Shown here piece after piece: positions 1 to 11,587 of a stretch of DNA of 64,000 nucleotides. The notes under the pieces were generated by a model. That model worked only from the letters and a program-made list of their open reading frames with translations. It was not told the origin of the DNA and ran no database searches. How positions within the stretch are numbered: position 1 is the first letter of the stretch; every line of letters starts with the position of its first letter. The position numbers and the translations under genes were made by a program. Source of the DNA: Pomphorhynchus laevis (Eukaryota > Acanthocephala > Palaeacanthocephala > Echinorhynchida > Pomphorhynchidae); contig WNNJ02001060.1 in NCBI GenBank assembly GCA_012934845.2, forward strand, positions 51,053 to 115,052, read 5' to 3'.

Positions 1-294
1 CGACTGAGAGATATCATCAAGTTTATTTATTGAGCACAAATCTGTTTTGTTAGCGTTCAGAACGTCTTCACCGTTTGAGTGGTCATTCTTCATTAGCTTA
101 CCTACGAGGGCAGCACAACAGAAGCCGCAGAGGAAATTCCGATTTAAAACGTTGTCCTCGTCAGTGAAAGGAATGGCAACGTGAGTCCAAACATTGCAAT
201 TCTTGTTGTCGCATCCAATTTGCTTTTCGATGTAAGCTTCCTTGACGGACTTGAGTTGCTGGCCGACATTTTTAGTTAGCTTTCTCTTTGCCAT
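1..294 (-). CDS. LINE ORF1 N-terminal part (CR1-like), cut by window edge
   Basis: The frame is open from an ATG at 294 to the window edge (98 codons). It begins MAKRKLTKNV and holds a PHD-like cysteine pattern: a C-x4-C pair followed by W-T-H, then a second cluster reading FLCGFCCAAL. The same arrangement (C-x4-C, W-T, RDFVCGFC) occurs in the ORF1 starting at 2062, so this is the ORF1 of a related CR1-like non-LTR retrotransposon. In such elements ORF1 is thought to bind the element RNA; that is family knowledge. The rest of the element lies outside the window, so integrity is unknown. Confidence 0.7.
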   Translation of the reverse strand, partial: MAKRKLTKNVGQQLKSVKEAYIEKQIGCDNKNCNVWTHVAIPFTDEDNVLNRNFLCGFCCAALVGKLMKNDHSNGEDVLNANKTDLCSINKLDDISQS

Positions 295-519
295 AATAAA
301 ATGTTAATTAGTTAGTTATAATCAAGAATGTTTAAACTCCGTTAGTCTGCAAGTCGTTAGTTGTAAGTAGCGAGCGGATGTCGTCGATGGTTGTCGATAA
401 TTGTCAAGCGGATGGTTGTCGTTAGTTGTCGTCGAAGGTTGTCGTTGGTTGTCGTCGAAGATTGTAGTTTGATTGTTTTACAATCTTGGTGGACAAGATT
501 TTCCGCTCGCTTCGCTCGC
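295..519 (-). other. 5' leader of the LINE at 1-294
   Basis: Upstream of the ORF1 start the sequence is dominated by imperfect short repeats built from gttgtcg/tcgtcg between about 360 and 480. No ORF is seen. I read it as the untranslated leader of the minus-strand LINE; the outer boundary is unclear because a separate 13-bp tandem array begins at 520. Confidence 0.4.
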
Positions 520-628
520 GGAACTGAAATCTGGAACTGAAATCTGGAACTGAAATCTGGAACTGAAATCTGGAACTGAAATCTGGAACTGAAATCTGGA
601 ACTGAAATCTGGAACTGAAATCTGGAAC
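520..628. repeat. 13-bp tandem repeat, about 8 copies
   Basis: The unit gaactgaaatctg is repeated head to tail a little over eight times with almost no divergence, which indicates recent expansion. It separates the minus-strand LINE leader from the plus-strand RT fragment that follows. Confidence 0.95.
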
Positions 629-713
629 GTGTGTTTAAGCTGTAAATTACCTAACTCGCTGAATCAAGCACTTCTTGGATGGTCGGCAATTTTGTGTAAG
701 AGTATGACATGTT

Positions 714-1207
714 TTGTCATCTCTACGCAGTGTTGTACATGGAGTATCACAAGGAACAGTTCTCGGACCACTATTATTTTGCATTTTTATTAATGAGCAG
801 TTGAAATTGCTCAAAGTATCGCACTTATCATATGTGGACGATTTGAAGTTGTGGAATATCATCTCGACCGAACGAGACTGCTTGGCATTGCAGCGAGACT
901 TGGATTTAGTATATAAATGGAGTCGAGACATTGCAGCGAGATTTGGATTTAGTATATAAATGGAGTCGAGACATTGCAGCGAGACTTGGGAAAGTGCAAG
1001 AATATGAGATTGGGTCGTGGATGCAAAAGTTACTATAATTACGTAATAAGTGCAAATGAACTCGATGTAGTCACATTTCACCGCGATATCGGGATTCTGA
1101 TTGATTCATCATTAAAGACACGACGTCATTATGATGTTCAATTATGTAAGGTAAATCGAAAAAAGTTTTTTAAATTTTCATTTAATTTTATTTTTAACAT
1201 TTCATGA
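714..1207 (+). pseudogene. CR1-like LINE reverse transcriptase fragment
   Basis: Two frames encode the RT palm region. The first reads GVSQGTVLGPLLF (motif B, normally GVPQGS) and then YVDDLKLW, the catalytic YxDD box. The second frame, after an internal duplication, gives the region equivalent to LGI-L-DSSLK just downstream. The same order of motifs occurs in the longer copy at 4678-5942. A 43-bp duplication at 891-986 throws the frame. Both ends of the LINE are missing, so this is a dead fragment. Confidence 0.8.
891..986 (+). repeat. 43-bp tandem duplication inside the LINE fragment
   Basis: A 43-bp segment containing ggatttagtatataaatgg and gtcgagacattgcagcgaga is present twice in a row, with a third partial start. 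Because 43 is not a multiple of three it breaks the RT frame. Confidence 0.9.
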
Positions 1208-1960
1208 TGAAGCATACAAATTGTCTGTACTTATATTGTTCGAAATTAAATTCTCTATCGTATTAAAAATTTTCAGCACCCAGTTTTGTTGATACTATGA
1301 TCTATGCTTGTATTAATTTAGTTCATTGACTTATTTCCTTGACCAAGTTGACATTTATTTCAAAAATGAGTAAATATACATTAAACTTACAACTCTTACC
1401 CCCTTGCTCTTCCTTCCTCTTAGCCATTTCACATCATCATCCTTCCCTCTTTCTTATGCATTCGTCCCTACTTGAACGTCAACAAGATGCCTGTAATGAT
1501 ATCTTCGTTTAAGAAGATATAATTGAAATAGATATCATTTAAAGATCTTCGTTTCAGTTTAGACAAACGAGAACAAAGATATCGCCGTTACTTCATGATA
1601 AGTTTCTGATCAAAATGAATCACAGTAGGTGAAAGTTTGACGTCGCATATACTGGATCTCAAAAACAGCGATTGTGAAGAAAAAATCTATTTTTAAAGAA
1701 GTCCTGAAATTTTTTAATGTCTTCATTAATTACGTAAAAACACTCGGTGTTGATAATATATTGTCTTCTTTAGAAAATGACGTTTTGAAATAAATACTTT
1801 TAAATATAATTAAATATGATTACTGTCAACATAGATAGATTTAAAGCACGATATGATCTAAATTGAGTTAAAAAATTGTCTTGGTTGTTAAATACTTAAA
1901 TTTGAGATAGTAATATATAAGCTTAAACACACATAACTACATACAATCTAATATACATAC
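1208..1960. other. No gene recognised
   Basis: AT-rich sequence without a long ORF or recognisable domain. The last part may belong to the 5' leader of the LINE that starts coding at 2062, but I cannot fix that boundary. Confidence 0.5.
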
Positions 1961-2061
1961 AAACAATCACTATCGATTAAGAGATTACACTAGTTACAAA
2001 GACAGTCTCGATTACTCGATTCAAAGAACCATTTCAAGATATAGAGTGAACACAACAATCG

Positions 2062-3172
2062 ATGGCAAGGACAAAGAAGACAGAAACGAAAAAATGCTTA
2101 GCAAGTCAGCATATTAACGGTACTCACAATCAGACTGTACCTAAATTACCAAACCCCTCCTCTGGGTATGAGCAACGCGAGGTCTTTTGCAGCAGATCTG
2201 GATGCGACATATGGACAACTGTCAACGTTCCATCTTGTCTGACGAAATCTCTACTGTCTAGGGATTTTGTTTGTGGGTTCTGTGCCTCTGAATTGCTCTC
2301 CTTGTTGTTCAAGGGCCATTGTGACGAGCAAGTATCAATAAATGCTTTGGAGAGGAACGCAGATTCAAACAGTCACAACGATGGGGAAGATCATAGTATT
2401 GATGAACCAGAAAGGAGTTCAGAAGCGTTCAGACAGTCAAGCGGCTCGTCGTCAGGGATTGATGATGTTTCGGCCACTCCAAAATCATCTGAGATAGGAA
2501 CCAATAATGCTTTTAATGTACTCAATCATTCTCTCACGCAGCAGTCGAAGTTAGAACTGGACGATCGTTCAATCATACCCTTCAATAACAATTCAACTCA
2601 ATGCTTCGTTAGGGATGCATTGCATGAGACTAATGTGATGGATTACTCCTTCAAACAACTTCCTGTTTTGGATTCTATTGTCAATCCCCATATATTGGAC
2701 TCGAGCGGCGTTGGTCTTGCTGTAGATGACAAATGTTCCGCCCCAAGCATGCGAATGTTGATTTGTCAACTCTTGTTAACACTTCCTCGGGCAGTGATTG
2801 TTCTCAAAACTGTCCTCTGGGTAGTGATTGTAGTGAGCGTCCTTGTGCTTACCCGCAGCTACTGCATCCCCGCTGCAGTTTATGTGTTGCTCCTATATTA
2901 GCCCCGCTAATTGAGAGCGTTAAGGATCATGTTGACTAGACTCAAAAGATCATGTTGACTTCCTACTCAAGCATGCATTTAGATTATCGCGCTCTGATTT
3001 TTATATACTCCGTGATTTATCTCCTGTATATCGTTTAAGAAGACACGATGCTTTCAACGAGCTGCATCGACGGCTGGAAAGTGGTGATGGCAACCTAAGT
3101 GTCCGGAATTACCGGGTGGTCAAGTGGCGTCCGACTGTACAGTGGCATCCCTTACTTCTGTAGAGTCAGACC
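2062..3172 (+). pseudogene. CR1-like LINE ORF1
   Basis: The frame from the ATG at 2062 runs to 2901. It opens with a basic stretch (MARTKKTETKK) and then the cysteine pattern CSRSGCDIW followed by RDFVCGFC, as in a PHD-like zinc motif, then a long Ser/Asp-rich linker. Around 2750 the likely continuation switches frame: CSQNCPLGSDCS and ESVKDHVD end at 2939, and a third frame gives LKHAFRLSRSDFYILRD and NYRVVKW up to about 3170. I infer one original ORF1 of about 370 residues with two frame breaks. Function (RNA binding for retrotransposition) is inferred from position and family. Confidence 0.7.
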
Positions 3173-3199
3173 TCTTTAGTAGTGATAGTTCGTGTGTAG

Positions 3200-6022
3200 G
3201 GGAATTAGTCGACTCCGCTAGCGTCACCGAGCGTGTCACATTTTCTCATTATACGAACATTTTTGTCGGTTATTCAAATGTTCGTAGTCTCCTGGCTCAG
3301 TTTTCTGAAATTAAATTCATAGTTGCTTCGAAACGTTTTGATGTATTTCGTATAACCGAAACATGGCTACATTCTAACATTTCGGATGATTGTGTTGCCA
3401 TCCCTAACTATTTTCTAATACGTTCGGATCGCTCGTGTGGTAAACACGGAAGTGGGGTAGCCGCCTATATGCGAAATAGTCTCCTGGTATCGAATATCTC
3501 TGCTTTTCGCGACGATATTGGTTCTTCCTTTGAAGGTCTTGCTTTTACACTGGGAAATGGTCAACGATCCCGATTCTGCGTCCTTTACCGTTCTCCGTCC
3601 TATGAATTAAGATTTGACTCTCTTAAACCACATTTGCTGAGTTTATCTTCGTATCCTATGATTTTGCTCCTGGGTGACTTTAATATCCCTCAAATAGACT
3701 GGAAAATAGTCATTCACGACCAATTCACGGAATTGGGAAAGTACTAAGTGACTTTCTGTTACTCGAGATGCTACTAGTTCAACATATTAAAGAACCTATT
3801 TGTGTGACAGGGACGCCTATACTCGATTTGGTCTTTACTAAGTGTTTGGATGACGTTTCAGGTGTTCGTTATAATGCAACAAATTGGCAACAGCGATCAA
3901 AACTCTAATTTTAAAAAACGTTGTTGGGTAGGTGTTGATGCTAGTCAACTAGCTGCAAGCTTCCCAAAGGGTATCTGTGATAGTATTCGTATTCACTTCA
4001 GTTTGGAGGTACCAGTAGTCTTTGATCTGCTTCATGATGAATTGAAGCGAATTTCTGATATATTTGCTCCACTACGTGCCTGCAAGTCCAAGCATGGGTA
4101 TCCTGCTTGGTTTGACAGAGAGCTTCTTGATGCTATCAGATCCCGCAACAAATTGTGACGCGAATTTAGGCGTTCTCCTGCTTCCAAACTTGCCTACATC
4201 GACTCTCGGAACTTATGCAATCGGCTAAAATTTCAGAAACGCTATTCGTACGAAGATAGTATCGCCAGAGATACATCTTTGAATCCTAGGAGGTTTTGGT
4301 CTTATGTAAGAAGCAACAGAACTCTTGGCTTTACAATTAGCTCAATCCAAATGCCAACTGAAACTTGGACCGATCCGTCACTAATCGCCCAGCATTTAGC
4401 TGATGGCTTCTTGGTACAGGCTTTGACCTCTAACACACTGTATGACTTTAGTTGGAAGTATGTTACGGTTGCTCATCGGTGTTGTGTTCGTCCACTCAGA
4501 GTGGATGAGGTGTTGAACGAGGTTATGAAGCTCGATCCGTTTACATCTCCGGGACCAGACAATATTGCCCCCTTCCTCGTCAAATCCCTAGCGAACGTAC
4601 TGAGCAATGATTTAACTATGTTCTTCAGATACAGCTTAGACGCATCTTGGATTTTTGACAGTTGAAAGTGTGCAATTGTGGTGCCTATTCCCAAAAAGCA
4701 TCCTGCTAGCTTTTGCGCGGACTTTCGGCCCATTAGCTTGACTAGCGTATTCTGCAAACTTTTAGAAAGAATCATTGCTAGTAGAATCAGGGATCATTTG
4801 GATCGTAATCACATATTGGTTGAATCTCAACATGGTTTCAGGATCGGACGTTCATGCCTTACTAACCTACTAACTGCGCGTGAAAAATGGGCTGATGCTC
4901 TGGGGGCTGGGTTTCAGGTTCATACAGTATTCCTTGATTTTTCGAAAGCTTTTGATAGGGTACCACACGACGGTATAGTGTCTTTACTGTATCACTATGG
5001 ACTCCATTCATATATTGGTGAGTGGGTCAGGCAATTTCTATCAAATAGGTCTTTACGAGTTTGTGTGGGGGTGTGTTTTCCTATTCGGTGAATGTTAATT
5101 CTGGCGTACCGCATGGATCAGTCCTTGGCCCACTGCTCTTTATAATCTTCATTAATGATCTGCTACTCCGCTTTTCATGCTCTCATCTAGCTTTTGCAGG
5201 CGATCTAAAGATTTTGTCGATCATTAGAAGTCCTGCTGATCGAGTATCGTTACAAAATGATCTAAACTCTCTGATCAAGTGGTGCGATTCTACCGGACTA
5301 CGGTTAAATGTTGATAAATGTGTCCTTATGCAACTAAGTCGCTCTATTGAAACTCTAAGATACTATATTGGAGATATTGTCTTAAAGGAAGTGTCTCATC
5401 ATAAGGATTTAGGGATTATTGTCCATCGATCCTTGAAAACAAAGTTGAACACCGACTTCTTTCTAGGTAAAGCTACTAGGGCGTTATATTGTATTAAAAA
5501 TGCATTCCTCAGGTTAAGCTGTCATATGTTCAAGAGGTTAGTCATCTCCATCGTCAGGTCACACTTCGAGTACTGCATTCAGACTTGTTTCCCTGTCACT
5601 AAGCAAGAACTATTAGACCTGGAGTCTATTCATAGGCGCGGATCAAGGCTCTGTATTGGCTTAAGTGGTATTGACTATTATGTACGTCTAAGTCGTATTG
5701 CGATGTTGTCGGTACGTGAGAGGTTCAAATCCTTGGAAATGTTATGTCTATGGCATATGTCGAATGATGCGGTGGGTTATCCCACCGATGTAATCACTAG
5801 GCGGGTAAGTCAGTTGCTGGGACATTACAGAGTCTTGTGTAAATTTAGATTTGGCAGATTACCAAAGTGTATAGATTCTCGAGGAGAGGAGTTAACATGT
5901 GGAATTCGTTGCCTGAAGAAGTCGTTGCATCCCCCAGTTTGAGAACGTTTAAATCACGATGCTACAAATGGATACGTGAACCATGCCGCCATTCAACACT
6001 ACCACTGGAATATTCTAATTAG
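3200..6022 (+). pseudogene. CR1-like LINE ORF2: AP endonuclease and RT
   Basis: The endonuclease starts near 3270 with YSNVRSLL, then FRITETWLHSNIS (catalytic Glu), GSGVAAYMR and LLGDFNIPQIDW at about 3667. The RT follows: FRPISLTSVFCKLLERI (4725), QHGFR, FLDFSKAFDRVPHD (motif A, near 4935), GVPHGSVLGPLLF (motif B, 5104) and a motif C that reads FAGD where YxDD is expected, so the second catalytic Asp is kept but the first is Gly. The last frame ends with WNSLPEEVVASPSLRTFK and stops at 6022. At least five frame shifts or stops split the ORF. The domain order and the C-terminal WNSLP signature fit CR1-type elements. Confidence 0.85.
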
Positions 6023-6139
6023 CTACGTTGACTGACTATTTGCTTTTCTTTTTTTGGACTCTGCCTGAATAGCCTTTTGGCTTTGGTATGTATTGGAATA
6101 ATAATAAATAATTGTTGAGATTTAAATAATCAACTTGTA

Positions 6140-7520
6140 CAATTATCTTACGATAAAATGTAAGGAAAATATCTGAAAGTGAACGAGGGTATCTCGGTAA
6201 ACTCGCATATACTCTCTAAAGTCAAAAAATATGCAGTGAAATAAGTATCGGTGCTTTAAAGCAACTCGAAAACAACGTGAAGGTAAATGTTTTAAAGATG
6301 ACATTTATTCTTATTCTGATTGGACGTTGCACCAGTTCGGAAACAGGTAATTTAGTAACGATTACCCTGACAGCCCCCTTACAACAAGAAAAGGATAGTA
6401 CCGTATTTCATTTACAACGGCTGAAACTAGCGGAGACTTACCAAATGTTCTTCAACGATAACTCGATAGAATTAAGGTGGCAACATTTAAGACAATTATG
6501 ACATCGGTCTAGATTTCATACTTAATACTATATATTACTGATTATGATATTCTGAATCTGGGAAAATGTATGGTATCTCGTATGTAAGATTTATCAAAAG
6601 TAAAGCCTGTAAAGCAATCTATGTTGTCTTTGGTATTACGTCAATTGAGAACGCGATGATGCTTGAGCTGAGCTCCTTTAACTCTTTTCTAGGGTACAAC
6701 CTGATCTTTAAATACATAGCCGATTATTTTACAAATCTATATTGACAGAGATGCCATAATTGGGGCATTGACAGTCTTTGTGTTCCAAGTCCAAGAAGTT
6801 TAAAACATATACTTGTGATAAAGGGGAAGATCCCTGCCCCGGTCCCACTAAGTTTCCAAATTGAGCTTGGATCATCCGAGCTGGGCCAGAAAATGTGAGG
6901 ATTTTAAAAAAATACAGAAACAGGTATATTATATCGATAGGGAATCGCCACAAAACTCCTCACAGAATATACATTTTGACTCCTCTGTGAGGAGTCAAAA
7001 CGGAATCAATTTTTCAGTATGAAGAATGTAATAAAATTGATAGACCAAAAGAATCAGGGAAACGCTCTAAATTCAATCAATATTTTTAACTCTGATTAGG
7101 ACTCTCGACATTTCTACTCCGGTATCTACAGTACTACTGTCATGAACAGCTCTAACAAATGAGCAGCTTTTGCAGAAATTCGATTCATCAATAGCTCGAA
7201 CAAACAGACATCTTCAGCAGACCTGACCTCGATCAGGCTTCAAAAAAGGGAAAGATATGGGAGAAGAAGGTCTTCTTCTCGAATATGATAACGCTAAACT
7301 TACCACCGAAAACACTTCGAGTGGTAGTAGTGTGTCTGCTATAGGTTCCAGCAGCAGAGAAGGTAATCACCCCAATGCTGACTCCAACTAGGTGGCGGTC
7401 CGTTCCTACCTGTAATCAAACGCAATGAGAAGTAGTCAAGATCTATTTCCACAGAATATTTTTCAGTGGAATTCGGAGGTGCTTCTGCTATTCATCTTTT
7501 ATTTTACCCTAGCTGAACCT
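6140..7520 (+). mobile_element. Old J-family LINE, 5' half (+)
   Basis: Broken frames match ORF1 of the J family seen better at 14943 and 26500. Near 6353 LVTITLTAPL corresponds to LIIIKLSEPI; near 6630 SFNSFLGYNL corresponds to SCNPFMGFNL; a decayed zinc-knuckle region with CHNWG follows at about 6750. At 7445-7500 the start of the endonuclease is still readable as NIFQWNSEVLLLF. The similarity ends near 7520, where an opposed copy begins. Heavy decay (many stops and frame changes) makes it one of the oldest J copies here. The 5' boundary is approximate. Confidence 0.6.
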
Positions 7521-7544
7521 AAGGAATTCTCCGGAAATAGGATC

Positions 7545-10500
7545 AGTTCCGTCCAATTGAGACCAATCCGTAACCTTACGATTCAGCCACCCAAGATTTG
7601 CCCCATACCTAAGCCCCCAATCCCAGCGCACAATAGTCGGGAATCGTTACATGAAAAGCTCAAGAAATCTTATTCTTTGCTCCAGAGGACGTCCTCTTTA
7701 AAAGAAGAAAAGTTACGAGATAGCCAAGGTGTCCCAGAAACGCACCTGAACACTCTATTTTACAACAAACGTTGGGCCTCTTTCAGGGCCCATCTTGCTA
7801 ACCTCAGGTATCATACTCGATGTGTAAAGACATGGAGGGATTGATTTTTCAATATGGAAGAGAGAAGATATTGCTAGTCTCTTTAATTTCTTCTTTGTAA
7901 CAGGAGTGGCATTTAAGACTACCACCTGCAGTTTAGAAGGATTGAGAAGAATATTTGAAGATAATGATTAGTAATTTAATCTTAAAAAGAATTGGCTGAT
8001 ATCCGAGACTACATTTTTTCATCTGAGTCCAGAAAATAGAAATTTGGTATCATCAGCGTATACTGCTATATGCTGCTTACGTAACAGATTTAAATAATAC
8101 AATAGAAGCAGCGAGCTAGACGATAGGAGAAAGTAAAAAACTTTGAGGCAAACCTGTAGTTGTGTAGTACTGATGGAAAACAGGGTAGTCTTAATAGAAG
8201 AATCGTTTGGTGTTCATCAATATTTTCACCCTGTTAACAATTCTTGCAGACAACCTGTGGACCTAATAGAAGTGATAACAAAGGGAATAAAAACGCGGTC
8301 GAATGCAGTTAAAAAGTCCGGAAAGACAGCTACAGTAAGCTGATGACTGTTATTCCGAAAAACTGATGCACTTCCCTATCGCTGAATAAACTGAGCGACC
8401 TTTTACAAACTCATGAAAATAAGGTGGGATTAAATTGCGACTACTTAAATGGTCGCAGATTTTACGCGCAAGCGCTTTTTCGTAAATAAGGATGACGGAG
8501 TTTTGAATCGAATTGGGCCGCAGGTCTTGAGAACACGTAACCCTATCCTTTTTTGGTAAAAATAAACGCCTTCTCATGTTAATACCGGCGATGTCGGAAA
8601 TGGTAGCAAATAGCATCCTAATGGCGATATCCTTTCTCTTACCGTCTGTCAACAGCTGACAGATACGAGTGGGAAGTAGCGCACTGGTTTCAGAGTTTTC
8701 TAGATACGAACCCAGGAGTTTAGGATATCCTTAACGGAGAGTCCACTACTCATAAAACCGCTCAAGGTAGGGATTGGTTGGGGTTGGAGGAATGACTCCA
8801 TAATTGTGTATGGATAGTGAATGCTCCAAAACTTTATCAATGCATATGTTACCAATCCAACCTAATACCCTCTCCTTCCAGCTGACAAACTTCTTAAACA
8901 TCATCCAAAAGATGGCTGACAAGAACTAAGGCGAGTAATGTTCGCCGTTTTCCTGTTCAGTTAGAGCCTATACTTAGTATTCCAATATTCTTTCGAGAGC
9001 CCCTGTCTGATGGAAACATATAGATTGAGAAAGTGTGACATTTTTTGTTAGGACCTTGAATTTCGTTGAAGTGGGGTTGAAAATGCGACCTTGTAGGTAG
9101 TCGAAAGTATCCCGGTAGCTTACAAAGAGAGGTAGGAATTGAATCGGGTTAAACTCGCGTTTCCTACTACAGGTAAGAGTCAAATAGCTGCTTGAAAGAG
9201 CGTTGCCTTGATTGGATTAAAGTGGAACATTCTCAGCAATTTATCTTCCTTTAACCGCTAAGGTCGTGCAAGATGGACAATTGTTGACGCGACTGCTCAA
9301 TACATAAATGGCTTAAGCAGCCATTTCTCATGAAGCAGTAGAATTCAGAGGTATGAATTTGTAGATGTACTATGAAATGCCGGGGACGGTGATGTATGCA
9401 TGAAGTATTCGTTCCTTGATCTGCGGAGTGCGGCTTTAATCCAACTACCAGTTATGTCGTTTCTAGAGATCAAGTAGATCACGGTTCTTGTAAATCTCTA
9501 TTGGTTGAATATAGATATTGGATATACTGAAACGTTTACCTTCTTTACAAAGTGTTATCAATAAACAAACAAGATGAACAAGAATTGTTAAGTAAGAGTA
9601 ATGATCTTAAGTGGCATTTAACTATGTTTATAATATCTTGAGATAAACAGGAATGTGATGAGGTTATATACGAATTATAGCAGGTGATTGTGTGAATTGG
9701 TTATATCGAGTAATGTCCTAAAGTGACCGGATAGCTTTAGTCTTCTGAATAATAACGTCTGCATCTCGACGAGATAAAAGACGAAGAGCAGGAGCACCTC
9801 CCGAATTCCACTGAAAATTTTTCGGTAAAAAAGTGCCTTGATTACTTCCAATTGAGTTGACTTATATGTGGGAAGAGCATGCCAACTAGTTGGACTCAAT
9901 CGCATAAGGTTATCTTCCCACTGCCAATCCCAACAGTGGCCCAACTGTTACCTCCGTTACGACAGCATTGATGGAACTGACGAATGGGATATTATCATTT
10001 CCCAGCAGAGAATTTTTCTCCCATTTTACCGTATTTTGAAGAGTCAGCTTAGTACCTTAGGAATTTGCAAATGCTGTTCGTTTGTTAGATTTCGATGTAT
10101 TATTTGTAAAAGTCTGAATGGCAAAATAGAATAGCAGACACATTAAAAAAACATTTATTGAATTTGTTTAATTAATATGCTTTGTTTGTAATCAATTAAT
10201 TCAGTAATTTCTTCCGTGTTGTTTGTAATCATTTATTGTTTTTGTTCACTGCTTCCCGAAAAGTAGAGGAATTTCCATCTGGCGCCATTTGCCTAGATCG
10301 ACAGCTCTTAAAGTGGAAACATTTTATGGACACGCAGATTGATCCCTGACACAGTTAGGACATGTTAGAGTACCTTTGCAAGGAGTATCAGATTGATTAT
10401 TTTATGAACATGTACTACAACGCTTAAGGGGAGAACAGAACGAACCCCAATGACTCATTTGTGGCACTGATCACAGTGCGGATACGTGCGATCGTATGTA

Positions 10501-10900
10501 CTGATCAGCTGGTACCGCAAGTTAGCTCAAAGAAAGGGTTTGCTCAACTCTGTTAGTGTATGGCCGATATTTACAGGAGCACTAGCAAACGCGATCAGAA
10601 CCGCATGTTCATTTTTCATAATAAATCTAATCTTGGAGATGAACAATTCCACTCTAAGATCATTTAAACTTGCATATGTTAGATCATGCATAATATTTGT
10701 AATTTTTATAGATGCATCAATTGGCTTTAGAATCACCGATCCGTACTGTTGTAAATAGCCGTCAAAGAAACTTGTATATTCATCAGCCAAATATTATAAA
10801 TGGTTACAAAGGAAATTCGCTATGTTCTTGTATATGCCCTGACTGAATTGAACACAACCATATCTGTAATTTACAACAAAAAATCGTAACAATTTGTTAA
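7545..10900 (-). mobile_element. Old J-family LINE, nearly full length (-)
   Basis: Read on the minus strand from about 10900 down: ORF1 (10790-10527) with LKPIDASIKITNI matching LKPIQATLKVTNF of the copy at 14964; a decayed zinc-knuckle region (CPNC near 10370); the endonuclease start near 9810; EN/RT linker frames; then RT with SDIAGINMRRRLFLPKK and FVKGRSVYSAIGK (8652-8350), matching GINISRRIFLPKK and FVKGRSVHSAVGE of the better copies. The 3' coding end with the opposite-strand sequence ggacgtcctct is at about 7690. Numerous stops and frame breaks. The extreme ends are estimated. Confidence 0.7.
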
Positions 10901-11488
10901 AACATTCCTCTCTGTAAAGGGGCGTTCAAGGTAATGATTGCAAGATTCCATAACATTTTACAGATAAGCTCAACGATAGTGTATTCCTTTAGTTGATTAT
11001 CAAACAACTAATCTGAACGTCTTGTTTTTATATACAATTCACATGTTAATTCTGCGTTTTTTCAATTCATTCGATCGTTGGATAGTGTTATCCATGGTGC
11101 AAATTTTTTCGATTTTAAATTTCGTGTAAAATGATTAATGATTCACGGCTTCGAATGTTGCGCATTACTGTTTCATCTATTCATGCGCATTTATTTATCG
11201 AAACGGTTACTGCATATGATTGATCGGTTAGACTGACCGTAATTGACATTCTACAATTCAAAACTATGAGTAAGTTTATTGCACTATTTACATTAATTGT
11301 TCACTGTTTGAAAGTGTTGTTGGCTGTTTTAGACCCAAGAGGCAAAGTGTTTTAAAAAATCACTATATTTTTGACTGATAAGTTTCATTATTTTATGAAG
11401 TAGAATAATTATAATATAATAATTATATTAGAGAATATTAATATATATAATTAACTGAGAATATTAATTATTCCACCGTAGACTTTCA
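10900..11488. other. No gene recognised
   Basis: AT-rich sequence between the J-family LINE and the 3' end of the R2-like element. No long ORF or domain; it may be ancient repeat sequence or unique intergenic DNA. Confidence 0.5.
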
Positions 11489-11587
11489 GCATGAGGCGGA
11501 AAAAATGTACATATAATAACAATAACTTATTTAACGTGACAATTTTTTAAGAGAAAAATTGTTCAAACATATAAGCGATTCATGATT

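Larger units (their letters stand above)
1960..6120 (+). mobile_element. Near full-length CR1-like LINE, inactive
   Basis: Order on the plus strand: ORF1 with PHD-like cysteines, AP endonuclease, reverse transcriptase, short 3' UTR. The 3' end (about 6040-6118) has a small hairpin around agccttttggct and then an aataataataaataa tail, the microsatellite-like end typical of CR1/L2-type elements rather than a poly(A). The copy carries several frame breaks and an altered catalytic box, so it cannot be active. The 5' boundary is approximate. Related copies or fragments in this window lie at 1-519 and 714-1207. Confidence 0.85.
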
